The position numbers and the translations under genes are program-made. DNA of 47,017 nucleotides from a bacterium (GTDB taxonomy: Bacteria > Pseudomonadota > Alphaproteobacteria > SP197): positions 1 to 47,017 of the forward strand of contig JAPPGE010000053.1 of NCBI GenBank assembly GCA_028821455.1, given 5' to 3'. The stretch's first letter is position 1. Each line of letters begins with the position of its first letter. The notes below the pieces were generated by a model, which worked only from the letters and a program-made list of their open reading frames with translations, was not told the DNA's origin and did not search any database. Positions 18,796 through 27,290 of this stretch are shown one piece after another.

Positions 18796-19581
18796 TTACT
18801 CCGGCGGCGCGGCCTCCGGGCCCGAGCCGGGCGAAAGCCAGAACATGAACTCCGTCACCAGCGGCATGGTGAGACCTGCGGATCCGTCCAGAATCCGGAT
18901 CATGACGTCCGTCATCAGGCCGGCGCCGTAGACGAAGCCGAGGAGAAGGGGGATGGTGACGAGCAGCCAGAAGCTGCCCTTCCGGCGCACCAGCAGCGCC
19001 TCGAACTCAGCGAACCGGGCGGCAAGCGAGGTCGTGTTCCTGGCGAGATCGCCAAGCGCCCGCGTCTGGCCCAGATGCGCCTGGATCACCTCTGCGCCGT
19101 GCGTCTGGTTGCGCCACGCTACGAGGGCGATCCCCAAGGCCTCGAAGGCCCTGGCCATGGCAAGCAACTCGAGGCCGTGCAGTTCCTGCGTGGCGGCCAC
19201 CCGTTCGAGCGTGACGCGCATCTCAGCGAGATCGGCGCGCATGCCGGCCAGGTGCTCCGGGCTGGCCCCGTCGAGACTCTCAGGCAATCCGGCGATGGCG
19301 GTCGGAATCCGCCCCACCGCCTCCATCAGTTCCGCGTGACGCGCCGCGTCGCTATCGCTTGCGGCGTTGATGCTTGCCGCGAGGCGGCCAAGTCTGTCGG
19401 CGCAGGCCTGCAGCATCTCCTGCTGGAGCTCTGCCGCCTGTCGGGTCGTCTCGCCCTGCGCGGAGATGAGGGAATTGCACTCTGCGATCGTGGCCTGGAG
19501 AGCCTCCAGCATCTTACGGTCGGCAGGCGCCAGGCGCTGGGCCGGCTCAAGCGGGCGAAGAAGATCCTTTCGTTCCGTCAT
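18796..19581 (-). CDS. coiled-coil membrane-anchored protein upstream of relaxase 2
   Basis: A 261-aa protein starting at ATG 19581. Residues 1-200 are helical with a heptad-like pattern (EALQATIAECNSLISAQGE, LEALxxT repeats) and few prolines. A hydrophobic segment near 208-228 (FWLLVTIPLLLGFVYGAGLM) should anchor it in the inner membrane. A second weak hydrophobic stretch lies near residue 245. The TAA at 18796 is followed after 7 bp by the relaxase 2 ATG, so the two are co-transcribed. It resembles in plan, though not obviously in sequence, the protein at 8933-9832 beside relaxase 1. Possible role: scaffold between relaxosome and membrane. Family not recognised. Confidence 0.65.
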   Translation of the reverse strand: MTERKDLLRPLEPAQRLAPADRKMLEALQATIAECNSLISAQGETTRQAAELQQEMLQACADRLGRLAASINAASDSDAARHAELMEAVGRIPTAIAGLPESLDGASPEHLAGMRADLAEMRVTLERVAATQELHGLELLAMARAFEALGIALVAWRNQTHGAEVIQAHLGQTRALGDLARNTTSLAARFAEFEALLVRRKGSFWLLVTIPLLLGFVYGAGLMTDVMIRILDGSAGLTMPLVTEFMFWLSPGSGPEAAPPE

Positions 19582-19833
19582 GATGTATCTCCCCTGTCAT
19601 GACATCCGTCGTCTCCCTCGCCATCAAGGAATGCGCACAAGAGCGAGGAGAATGCAACCGCTGAATTGTCACGACGCAGAGAGTGGCCGCCCATCTGCAC
19701 GCCATGAAGTCATCCCATTTGACAAGCCGTTGAAATGGCGCGCCACCCCCGCGTACCCTCCGCCAGCCCATGGCGCTGGAGACTGACGCACCATGTGCAG
19801 GAAACGCAGTGGATTTGGTGTGGGGAACAGGTG

Positions 19834-22251
19834 ATGACCGACGACATCATGGTTGTAGCGCGAGACCATCTGGTCGTGCTGCTGAACGAACAGAAAGAGC
19901 TTTTGCAGGCCCTGATCAGGGAGGAGGGTTTGCTGCACAGCCGGATGAAAGACGGGAAGGAGCGTGTCCTCTCCAAAGAGCGAGCCGAGGAGATCGTTGA
20001 ACTCCTAGAAGGAGAGGAGGACAAGGTGTCTCGCCTCGAAATCACGCTGGCGGTGGCCGGCACGGTCAAGGCTGGCAAGTCCACGGTCGTCAACGCGATT
20101 ATCGGGACAGAGGCGCTGCCGAACCGCGCCCGCCCGATGACGGCGCTACCTACCGTCATCCGCCATGAGCCGGATCGCTTCGAACCCGCCCTGACGATCA
20201 ACAATGCCAACGCGCTCAACGGACTGGTGGACAGGATAGCCAGCAAATTGAAGGACGAGGCGCGGTTGGACGTCGTGCGGAAAGAGCACAACATCGATAT
20301 GGAAGCGTTGATCGACGACCTTGCCGAGGTTGACGGCGCGGTTTTCGACAAGAGATACGAAGGGCGAGACCGAGTGTTCGAAGCACTCGGCCGGATGAAC
20401 GATCTTATCCGCCTCGGGCAACACGAGGCAGTGGGCGAAGCACTCGCTATCGAAGAGTATGATGATCTCGATGAAATGCCCTCCCTGGCCGTGCACTTTC
20501 ATTGCCTTGCCGATGCCGCCCGTCAGTCAGGCAGTCTTGCCCTGCTTGACCTGCCCGGCTTCAACGAAGCGCAACTGAGTGAACACCTGACGGATGTGCT
20601 CGAAGAACAACTGGAGAAGGCATCCGCGATCCTGGTGGTCCTCGACTACACTCAACTCAACACCGAAGCATCCGAAGAACTCGAACTACTTCTCGATGCC
20701 GTGTCGAGCATCATGCAGGACCGAATGTTCGTCCTCGTCAACAAGTTCGATCAGCGCAAGTCCAGAGATCCTGACGCCGCCGATACCAGGGCCCATATCA
20801 GCGCCGACTTGATGAACGGAGCCGTCGATCCGCGGAGTGTCTTTCCGGTGTCGGCGCAACTCGCCTATCTCGCCGGCAGGGCGCAAAATGCCCTGAACCG
20901 CAATGGCGGCCTGCCTTCCGCTGACGACGAACCGTGGGTCATGGACTTCGTCGATTTCATTCTCCAGGGCGACGATACGACGCTCAAGGATTTGGAGAAG
21001 ATCGAGAGGGTGGTCGACTTACGGTGGCAAAAGAGTGGATTTCAACCTCTGCTTGACGATGTCGTCGTTACCGCGCAACGGCGGGCTGGCGAACTCGCCG
21101 TCCAGTCCACTCTGGAAAAACTGAAGCAATACGCCGTCGATATCGAACATCATCTGAAAGTGTCCACCAACTCCCTGACTACGGATTTGGAGACCCTGGA
21201 AAGTACCATCAGTCGAATGAAGGAGAATATGGAAGCTGCCGAAGAAGCGAGAGGCGACTTTGGCGCGCGGATTGATTCGGTCATTAGTGACATCGAAGTA
21301 AAAATAGAGAAAATACTTAGCGAAGCGAACAAGAGAATCGCCACGGATATTGAGGATATATTCAATAGCGAGATAAACAAAATAGTTGAAGCAAAACAGA
21401 AGAAGGGAGGGAGGGAGATTGTTCAAACATCCGACATGGAGTTTAACCCCTATGATTGGTTTCTGTCTGTTGGCCGACCGTCGGAGGTCGCGCATTGGTC
21501 GGAATTGGTAGAGGAATTCAGAAGAAACGGGAAACTGGAATACGATGACAAGGCAGATTCGGCCGAGGCATGGAACAAGATTAAGAAGGTCTACTCCAGC
21601 GTGGCGGGGCAGATTGTGGTCGACGCTTCATCGTCAATCAAGGCACTCATGAACCAAGCCCATGCCGAACTGGAGAGTGAACTGGAGGCTGGGCTGGGCA
21701 ACATTCTGGAAGCAGCCCGTCGCGCACTGGGGGACGGAGGCATCGATGTGAATCTCCGGGTACCAGACTTTGAGCCGGCGGCGGGCTCTGGCAAGCCATC
21801 CGTTAGTCGTTTCAAGAGAAGTACTGAAACCAGGGTTGTCAAAGTGACCGTGGAGACGCACCGGACTGCGAGGTTTTTCGGCAACATGCTCGGGATCAAA
21901 TCGTGGGGCACCAAGGAAGTCGACGAAGTGGTGTATGTCATTGATCGCAAGAAAGTCATCGAAACGATTGAGCAGGGCGCGACCGATACGTTGGGGAACT
22001 ATCGCCAACGAGCAGAGGCTGAGATCAAGGACTGGAAGCGGCATGTCGATGACAGTTTCTCAAGTGTTCGGAAGTATCTGAACCGGTATCACCAGAGCCT
22101 GATCGACGGGTTGGACGACAGGAGCATGGAAATGGAGCGCAGAGAGCAGTTTCTCGCAGTTGCGAGAAGGATGGAAGGAAGGGCTGGCGAAAACCGTGAG
22201 AATGTGCGCGACTTGGAAACGGCATCGGCTCACCTACTCGGTGTCCGGTGA
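19834..22251 (+). CDS. bacterial dynamin-like GTPase (CrfC/RdcA-like)
   Basis: An 805-aa large GTPase. I chose ATG 19834 over a start at 19735 whose extra residues look non-coding. The GTPase motifs are complete: G1 GTVKAGKST at 76-84, G2 threonine in PMTALPT near 103, G3 DLPG at 239-242, G4 NKFD at 303-306. Long helical stalk regions follow, including a coiled coil near 430-520, without a clear hydrophobic paddle. Pairing with a YjcZ/RdcB-like gene matches the E. coli YjdA (CrfC)-YjcZ pair and the RdcA-RdcB pair. Bacterial dynamins remodel or guard membranes and some protect against phage lysis. The stop overlaps the next start (TGATG), so stoichiometric expression is likely. The region 21150-21420 is AT-richer than its surroundings. 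Confidence 0.85.
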   Translation: MTDDIMVVARDHLVVLLNEQKELLQALIREEGLLHSRMKDGKERVLSKERAEEIVELLEGEEDKVSRLEITLAVAGTVKAGKSTVVNAIIGTEALPNRARPMTALPTVIRHEPDRFEPALTINNANALNGLVDRIASKLKDEARLDVVRKEHNIDMEALIDDLAEVDGAVFDKRYEGRDRVFEALGRMNDLIRLGQHEAVGEALAIEEYDDLDEMPSLAVHFHCLADAARQSGSLALLDLPGFNEAQLSEHLTDVLEEQLEKASAILVVLDYTQLNTEASEELELLLDAVSSIMQDRMFVLVNKFDQRKSRDPDAADTRAHISADLMNGAVDPRSVFPVSAQLAYLAGRAQNALNRNGGLPSADDEPWVMDFVDFILQGDDTTLKDLEKIERVVDLRWQKSGFQPLLDDVVVTAQRRAGELAVQSTLEKLKQYAVDIEHHLKVSTNSLTTDLETLESTISRMKENMEAAEEARGDFGARIDSVISDIEVKIEKILSEANKRIATDIEDIFNSEINKIVEAKQKKGGREIVQTSDMEFNPYDWFLSVGRPSEVAHWSELVEEFRRNGKLEYDDKADSAEAWNKIKKVYSSVAGQIVVDASSSIKALMNQAHAELESELEAGLGNILEAARRALGDGGIDVNLRVPDFEPAAGSGKPSVSRFKRSTETRVVKVTVETHRTARFFGNMLGIKSWGTKEVDEVVYVIDRKKVIETIEQGATDTLGNYRQRAEAEIKDWKRHVDDSFSSVRKYLNRYHQSLIDGLDDRSMEMERREQFLAVARRMEGRAGENRENVRDLETASAHLLGVR

Positions 22252-23258
22252 TGGCAGCGCGAAAGGATGCGGCAGTTAGCCGTGGTGACAGTCCAGCAGA
22301 GCCACTGTCCGTAGAATTACTCGATGACCTCCCGCAGGTGCGGGAGAAAGCGGTTATCGAAGTCGTCAACAACCTGGAGGTCGTGGATGATCGTCTCAGA
22401 GTCAGGGACGAAAACCCGGCATCCTTCCTGGAAAGGGCCTGGGATCTTGTAACCGGGGCGTCGTCGCGGCGACAGCAAGCAGTGGACCGCGGAGTTCAGG
22501 GTGTCCTGCGCGGCATGAACGAGTGGCTGCATGGACTCCAGGCGGCGCAGGTGGAATCGGACATTGCCTTGGCGCGGGTTGCGGAAAGGCTTCAGGAGAC
22601 TCGCGACGGCGTGATGAAGCTCCAGAAGCGGCACCAGGAATTGAAGCACGAGGTGGAAGCGCTCGACAGACGACTTGCGGACCATATCGCATGTACGGAA
22701 CACCGGCTTTCGGAACTGCAACAGGCGCTGGCCATAGAGGGAAGCAGAAATCGGGCTTGGAATGCCGTTGCCGCGGCGAAGGAGCGATTGCTGAACAACA
22801 GATTCAAGGCGGTTCCTCCGCTGTTGAGAGTGCTGCTGACTGCGAATGACCTCTATTGGAACGATTTTGGCAGGTTCCTGCGCCTGAAAGGCCCGGATGA
22901 CAAGGATGCTCGCGACTTGATTGACCATGCACGGAATGTGCTGGGAAACATGGCCGCAGACTTTGCGGTCGGGGAGGAGCGGGAGTCTTTCATCGTCGAT
23001 CGCTGGCTGGACCCGTTGAGGGATGCAGCGCTCCCGACGGATTGGCGGGATGCAATTGCGTATCTACTGGACGACGCATCGCCGGGCAGTCAGCCATTGG
23101 CCGTCTCTGCCCGGATGCGCCTTCTGGATTCCAAAGAAGAGCTGCCCCATAACCGGCCACGGCTGGCTCAGCCGTTCCATTTGGGCGCGATGGCCATGCG
23201 GGAAACGGTGCGGCGCATCGAAATGGAATGGCTCAACCGAGAAGGAGCGGCACGATGA
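22251..23258 (+). CDS. RdcB/YjcZ-like partner of the dynamin
   Basis: A 335-aa protein starting at ATG 22251, overlapping the dynamin TGA. Residues 20-75 (VIEVVNNLEVVDDRLRVRDE then LERAWDLVTGASSRRQQAVD) match my recollection of the YjcZ-like/RdcB family, which with a dynamin-like partner regulates diguanylate cyclases in Vibrio and E. coli. Residues about 80-155 form a coiled coil (ERLQETRDGVMKLQKRHQEL). The C-terminal half is a helical domain of unknown role. No membrane segment or signal peptide is seen. It is the middle of three genes with 1- to 4-base overlaps, so it should be co-produced with the GTPase and phospholipase, perhaps as an adaptor. Family assignment is from memory of motif style. 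Confidence 0.65.
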   Translation: MAARKDAAVSRGDSPAEPLSVELLDDLPQVREKAVIEVVNNLEVVDDRLRVRDENPASFLERAWDLVTGASSRRQQAVDRGVQGVLRGMNEWLHGLQAAQVESDIALARVAERLQETRDGVMKLQKRHQELKHEVEALDRRLADHIACTEHRLSELQQALAIEGSRNRAWNAVAAAKERLLNNRFKAVPPLLRVLLTANDLYWNDFGRFLRLKGPDDKDARDLIDHARNVLGNMAADFAVGEERESFIVDRWLDPLRDAALPTDWRDAIAYLLDDASPGSQPLAVSARMRLLDSKEELPHNRPRLAQPFHLGAMAMRETVRRIEMEWLNREGAAR

Positions 23259-24316
23259 CGAATGAGGTCGCATTGAATTCGAACGAGGCCAGGGTTGGGT
23301 TGGTTTTGTCTGGCGGTGGCGCCTCGGCAGCCTATCAGGCAGGTGTCGTCAAAGCGCTGGCCGAACTCGATGTCCATGTACACGCAGTAGCCGGGGCTAG
23401 CGCGGGCGCTCTGAATGGCGTGGTCGTGTCCGAAGCGAATGGCGACCTGAAGAAAGCAGCGATCGAACTGGAAGAGCTCTGGACCGGGCTGATCGGAAAC
23501 AGTCCCATAGAGTGGCAGCCAGGCAAATTTGTCCTCGGCGTAGGCCTTCCCACTATTCTGGCCTCCATCAAGAACGCACGGTTTGCGACGGCCACAGCCA
23601 TTCTCGCCATTGGGCTTGAGAGGGCAGGTCTGTTGTCTCTTTCATTGGCGGACGCGGAATCGCTTGAGAAGATGCTTGATCGTGGCATGAAGCGTTTGCT
23701 GAAGGGAAAAGGGCTGCCTCTCTACGTGTCGATCTTTGAGAGTGAGGATGTACTGACTGATTTGGCCGCTGTTGGAGGGCTGTTGGAGTTGTGGGACACG
23801 CCTCCATCCGAGTTCCGTCATATCCAGTCGCTTCCGCCAGCGGAACGAAAGGCGACGATTCTGGCCTCGGCAGCCATGCCGATCGTGTTGCAGGCTCGCA
23901 GGCTCGGGCCGGACGACCGGCGGTTCGTGGACGGCGTCATGGGCGGCTACCGCACGAGGCAGGGGAACACACCGGCTGAACCATTGGTTGAGCAAGCTGG
24001 TTGCACCCACCTTGTCGTCACCCATTCTTCCGATGGATCACCATGGCGGCGGGACAGGTTCCTAGACACCGAAGTCCTCGAACTCCGTCCGGGCCGCACA
24101 ATGAGGCGAACGCAAGGCTTTGCGGGCGAAAAGCGGGACATGTTCAACTTTTCGGAGGACATCCAATCCTGGATCGAGCAGGGTTATGAAGACGCCATGC
24201 GCTGCGTCGGAGAGGTCAAGCGCTCGATCGATCTCGTTAGTGCGGCCCGGCAGGCCAGGGACAATAGAAGGCAGGCGGTTGACGGTCTCGACGATGACGG
24301 TTTTCGGGTGAACTAA
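23255..24316 (+). CDS. patatin-like phospholipase
   Basis: A 353-aa serine lipid hydrolase starting at ATG 23255, which overlaps the preceding stop by 4 bases. The oxyanion loop is SGGGASAAYQAG (19-30). The nucleophile elbow is GASAG with S49. The catalytic aspartate is D226 in FVDGVMGGYR. All patatin elements are present, so it should cleave acyl chains from phospholipids. No signal peptide is visible, suggesting action on the inner membrane from the cytosol. Patatin phospholipases are known effectors in CBASS (CapV) and other abortive-infection systems. Here the partner is a dynamin-like GTPase rather than a nucleotide cyclase, which makes the cassette unusual. Confidence 0.88.
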   Translation: MTNEVALNSNEARVGLVLSGGGASAAYQAGVVKALAELDVHVHAVAGASAGALNGVVVSEANGDLKKAAIELEELWTGLIGNSPIEWQPGKFVLGVGLPTILASIKNARFATATAILAIGLERAGLLSLSLADAESLEKMLDRGMKRLLKGKGLPLYVSIFESEDVLTDLAAVGGLLELWDTPPSEFRHIQSLPPAERKATILASAAMPIVLQARRLGPDDRRFVDGVMGGYRTRQGNTPAEPLVEQAGCTHLVVTHSSDGSPWRRDRFLDTEVLELRPGRTMRRTQGFAGEKRDMFNFSEDIQSWIEQGYEDAMRCVGEVKRSIDLVSAARQARDNRRQAVDGLDDDGFRVN

Positions 24317-24394
24317 GACCGTCACCCCACGTTGTGGTCAGACGCATAATGAAGTACAGCCTCACAACATAGCAAACTACCGTTCTATAGAGAA

Positions 24395-25699
24395 TTAACT
24401 GAATGAATAGCCGACAATTTTATCATCACTGACTTTAACTAGTATTGGCTCAGGTTGACTTCTCTGTTTGACAATCATTTCCAGCATGGCCCCAGTCTTC
24501 TGAAATGACTTCACGGACTGCTCAAGCTTGGCGCGTGGGAGCACTTCATCTATCGACTCAATAACATTTTGCACTTTGGAAAAATCATTCCAGAACGCTA
24601 CCTCACCACTGTGAAATTGTGATTCAATGATTCCAAAGACCCGACAGATATTTCCCACAAATTGCTCTTTGTGATCGTTTCGAATGTTGCGGATACGGAT
24701 GGACAGTTCTTCCGGTGCTGCGCTTGCAATGGCCAGGACTATGCAGCCGTACAGCCTTGCTGCAATGCAAAGGTGAATCTGGTGCAATAAATCTATCACG
24801 ATTTGTATTTCTTCTAGAGTCGAATTTTTCCAGAAGTCAAAATCGCGAACATTTCTAAGGTCGAACAACTTTACCTCCAGCTCCTCTTTCAGGTGATTCC
24901 CCACCTGCCTTAGCTCACGAAGTGGAGAGTCGATCACACTTTCGGAGGCACGCCTGAAACTGCCGGCGCCGATCTCGTCATAAATCTCCATAAAGTCTTC
25001 AACCGCACCAAGTATCTTTGACTTTCTTTCGCCTTTTTGGTGTCTAATGACTTCCCTTACTCCGGACTCAATGCTCTTTAGTGTCTTGCTTATGTCGTGG
25101 AGGTGCTTTTGCGTCAAGATCACCGATGCAATTTGCCAAAGTGCAGCCATGTTGACAAGTGAGCTAAGCTGATCTGCCTTGTGTAAGGTGGCATGCTCTC
25201 GAATTCCCTTAGAATCACGGACCATGCCTCGAAAGCCACCGCTCGAAGCGTTCATCAGTGGACCACTGCTCTCTACAATGTAGTATCCGCAGTTGGCAAC
25301 GCTCCCTGCGAGTCCGACGGTCGGAACGGCGGAAAAAAGTGGATTCAGTCTAGAAATCGGGTGATCGGAGCCATGCACGTCTTTCCACGCTGTTCGTCTC
25401 GGATTGGGAATTTCGCCAAGGGCGAGAACGGTGTCGCCATGCTCGTTAACTATTTCCAACTTAGGAGTGTCTTTCGACAGGTCAATACGCCTTCTGCCTT
25501 TCGCATCTGATGCATAAACTAGGGCCGAGTCCTGGTTCTTGCCGGACATCAATGATTTGAAGTACTCGCGCCGTTGCTTCAATTTTTTCCGTTTTTTAGC
25601 CATTCTGCCGATGAGTTTATCTCTCCTTTCTAATCTGTTGCTTACCTCGTTGTATGCAACGTAAGCAACGCCGCCAGCGAGAATTAGTGGCAATGTCAT
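24395..25699 (-). CDS. membrane-anchored protein of unknown function
   Basis: A 434-aa protein starting at ATG 25699. Residues 3-17 (LPLILAGGVAYVAYN) form a short N-terminal membrane anchor, followed by a highly basic stretch (RMAKKRKKLKQRREYFK). A segment around 120-200 (NCGYYIVESSGPLMNASSGGF then VNMAALWQIASVILTQKHLH) could be peripheral or membrane-embedded. The rest is helical. I do not recognise a family. Base composition is clearly AT-richer than neighbouring genes and contains rare-looking codons (ATA, AGA, TTA), indicating a different origin. It faces the patatin gene with a 78-base gap and lies 3 bases after the TerB-like gene in the same operon. It could be a membrane sensor or effector of the dynamin cassette. 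Confidence 0.7.
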   Translation of the reverse strand: MTLPLILAGGVAYVAYNEVSNRLERRDKLIGRMAKKRKKLKQRREYFKSLMSGKNQDSALVYASDAKGRRRIDLSKDTPKLEIVNEHGDTVLALGEIPNPRRTAWKDVHGSDHPISRLNPLFSAVPTVGLAGSVANCGYYIVESSGPLMNASSGGFRGMVRDSKGIREHATLHKADQLSSLVNMAALWQIASVILTQKHLHDISKTLKSIESGVREVIRHQKGERKSKILGAVEDFMEIYDEIGAGSFRRASESVIDSPLRELRQVGNHLKEELEVKLFDLRNVRDFDFWKNSTLEEIQIVIDLLHQIHLCIAARLYGCIVLAIASAAPEELSIRIRNIRNDHKEQFVGNICRVFGIIESQFHSGEVAFWNDFSKVQNVIESIDEVLPRAKLEQSVKSFQKTGAMLEMIVKQRSQPEPILVKVSDDKIVGYSFS

Positions 25700-25702
25700 C
25701 GT

Positions 25703-26098
25703 TCAGCCCTCCATCAACTTCTGTGCTTCCTTCAGGAGGTTGAGCTGGTCGCGCACCCAATCCTCGATGGCTCGGATCGTACGGTCCGCGTGGAGGGAGA
25801 ACACTTCGGCGATACGCCCAACCAGTTCGGACTCCTCCGGATCGAAGTCCTCGTCGGAGTAACCCATGCCGACCAGTTCCAGCAGGAAGGAGACGCGGCT
25901 CAGGCGGTCCTCGAATACTCCGGGAAGCTGCTCGATCGGGACGTCCTCGGCCTTCACGCCCGGTTCGGTCTGGCTACGGAGCAGGTCCATTGCCACCAGC
26001 TCCGCCGCTTTGATACTGCGGTCGGTACGCATCACCTCATCGGCGTAGTGCAGCAGCACGCCCTGCTGGCGCTCGTTCAGGTTCTGGACGAACATCAA
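25703..26098 (-). CDS. TerB-like helical protein
   Basis: A 131-aa acidic, all-helical protein starting at 26098, with ATG 26095 as an alternative. The layout resembles the TerB/DjlA-N fold: a helix with LLHYADEVMRTDRSIKAAEL, then FLLELVGMGYSDEDFDPEES and an acidic helix ending in WVRDQLNLLKEAQKLMEG. TerB proteins occur in tellurite-resistance and stress/phage-response (Ter) gene sets and bind metals or act at the membrane. The stop lies 3 bp from the start of the membrane-anchored unknown gene, so they form an operon. Position opposite a dynamin-patatin operon suggests one functional island. The functional link is inferred. Confidence 0.6.
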   Translation of the reverse strand: MMFVQNLNERQQGVLLHYADEVMRTDRSIKAAELVAMDLLRSQTEPGVKAEDVPIEQLPGVFEDRLSRVSFLLELVGMGYSDEDFDPEESELVGRIAEVFSLHADRTIRAIEDWVRDQLNLLKEAQKLMEG

Positions 26099-26271
26099 TC
26101 ACTCTCCTTTGCTATCGTGGTCAAGGCCACACTAACGATTCGTTCTCGGTTCCGTCTCCACCACCACGATACCCGGCCCACGAAAACGACAAAACCTCGA
26201 CCAGCCACGGGTGGAATGCGGCCGCCGCGGCTCAGCACTTTCATGGCCGGGGGTGACGACCGAAACGCTCT

Positions 26272-26589
26272 TCATGCGCATTTGCTATGGAGTTGGGTGC
26301 GCAAGGTATCGCACGACTTCAGGTTCAATGTCACGAACTCCGTCCAACTCAGAAGGTCGGAGTAGCGTTCGTACATTTCGGTAACCCGGCAGATGGAAGG
26401 CCGGTCGGCGTAGATGCGGCACAGGATCGAACCTTCATCCAGATGCCGGCATACGCCGTCACCCCGGTCCAGTGCCGCGTAGAGTGGGACACCAGTGAGG
26501 CTTCGGCAACACGCGCCGCACAAGCATTGCAGGGGAACGCGCGTGTCACACGTCTGGCTTTCTGATCCCGCATATCGCCTGACATCCAA
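26272..26589 (-). CDS. YkgJ-family cysteine-cluster protein
   Basis: A 105-aa protein, apparently starting at TTG 26589 behind GAGGAAGG. Its core CLCGACCRSLTGVPLYAALD then CRHLDEGSILCRIYADRPSIC has the CxCGxCC, C and CxIYxxRPxxC spacing of the YkgJ/zinc- or iron-binding cysteine-cluster family. These domains are thought to hold a metal ion; the biochemical role is not established. Another cysteine (NLKSCDTLR) is near the C-terminus. It is on the same strand as the TerB-like and membrane-anchored genes 170 bp downstream. The start is uncertain because no ATG precedes the motif in frame. Confidence 0.75.
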   Translation of the reverse strand: MDVRRYAGSESQTCDTRVPLQCLCGACCRSLTGVPLYAALDRGDGVCRHLDEGSILCRIYADRPSICRVTEMYERYSDLLSWTEFVTLNLKSCDTLRTQLHSKCA

Positions 26590-26716
26590 AACCGCGCCTT
26601 CCTCTAGTCAAGGCAGACTGTCTCGGCCTCGTGACAGTAACGCAAGATCCTGCCGGTGACAGTAAGCAATCCGCGAGCAGCTTTCCGCTCGGAGCCGCCT
26701 TCGCCGGGCGGGACTG

Positions 26717-27094
26717 CTAGTCGAGCAGCCTGTCTCGCGCGCGGTCGACCGCCGCGGCCAGAAATCCAAGTTCGCCTCCCTCGGGCTGAACCCGCCGGAG
26801 GATGCGCCGGTGCGCCTCGCGGATGTCCTCAGGCGTGGCATCGGGCGCAAGCTCCAGAATCTCGAGAGCGTCGGCCCTGCTCATGTCCGTCCACCGCGAA
26901 CCCGCGTCTTCCCCGGTCTCGCTGTGGATCCCAAATGCTCCGCCCGGGCTTCCTTCCTCGTTGTCTTCGAAGTCGTCGTAATCGATTGCGGTGGGCGCGC
27001 TCTCCGAGTCCGCGCGTCCAACAACGTAGCCCAGTGCCCCGGCCCCGAGGGCGGCCGCGACCGGAATGGCTATCGAAACAAATGGAACAGGCAT
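26717..27094 (-). CDS. membrane-anchored J-domain-like protein with degenerate HPD motif
   Basis: A 125-aa protein starting at ATG 27094 behind CCAGGAG. Residues 4-26 (PFVSIAIPVAAALGAGALGYVVG) form one membrane segment, followed by an acidic linker. The C-terminal 55 residues (ADALEILELAPDATPEDIREAHR onward) match the J-domain of Tim14/DnaJ-type co-chaperones. The invariant HPD tripeptide that activates Hsp70 is replaced: the loop reads RRVQPEGGE, giving QPE instead of HPD. Family knowledge says such a change abolishes Hsp70 stimulation, as in Pam16-like proteins, so it may be a regulatory or scaffold J-protein. It is on the same strand as the PcfJ-like and ImmA genes upstream. Confidence 0.75.
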   Translation of the reverse strand: MPVPFVSIAIPVAAALGAGALGYVVGRADSESAPTAIDYDDFEDNEEGSPGGAFGIHSETGEDAGSRWTDMSRADALEILELAPDATPEDIREAHRRILRRVQPEGGELGFLAAAVDRARDRLLD

Positions 27095-27290
27095 GGTCTT
27101 CTCCTGGAGTTGGTGATGAAAGATGTTTCCGGTGAGGTGGCGTGCCACCCGTGCCGGTCGCGGCGGAGAGACGGGCTCTCCGGCAAAGGGACGGCCCGCC
27201 GACCACCGGCGATGCCGATGCGGTGCCCGAACGGGCACATGGCGCGCATGGCGCCGATGCCGGCGGACAGGCGCTTCGGCACGGCCTGCG

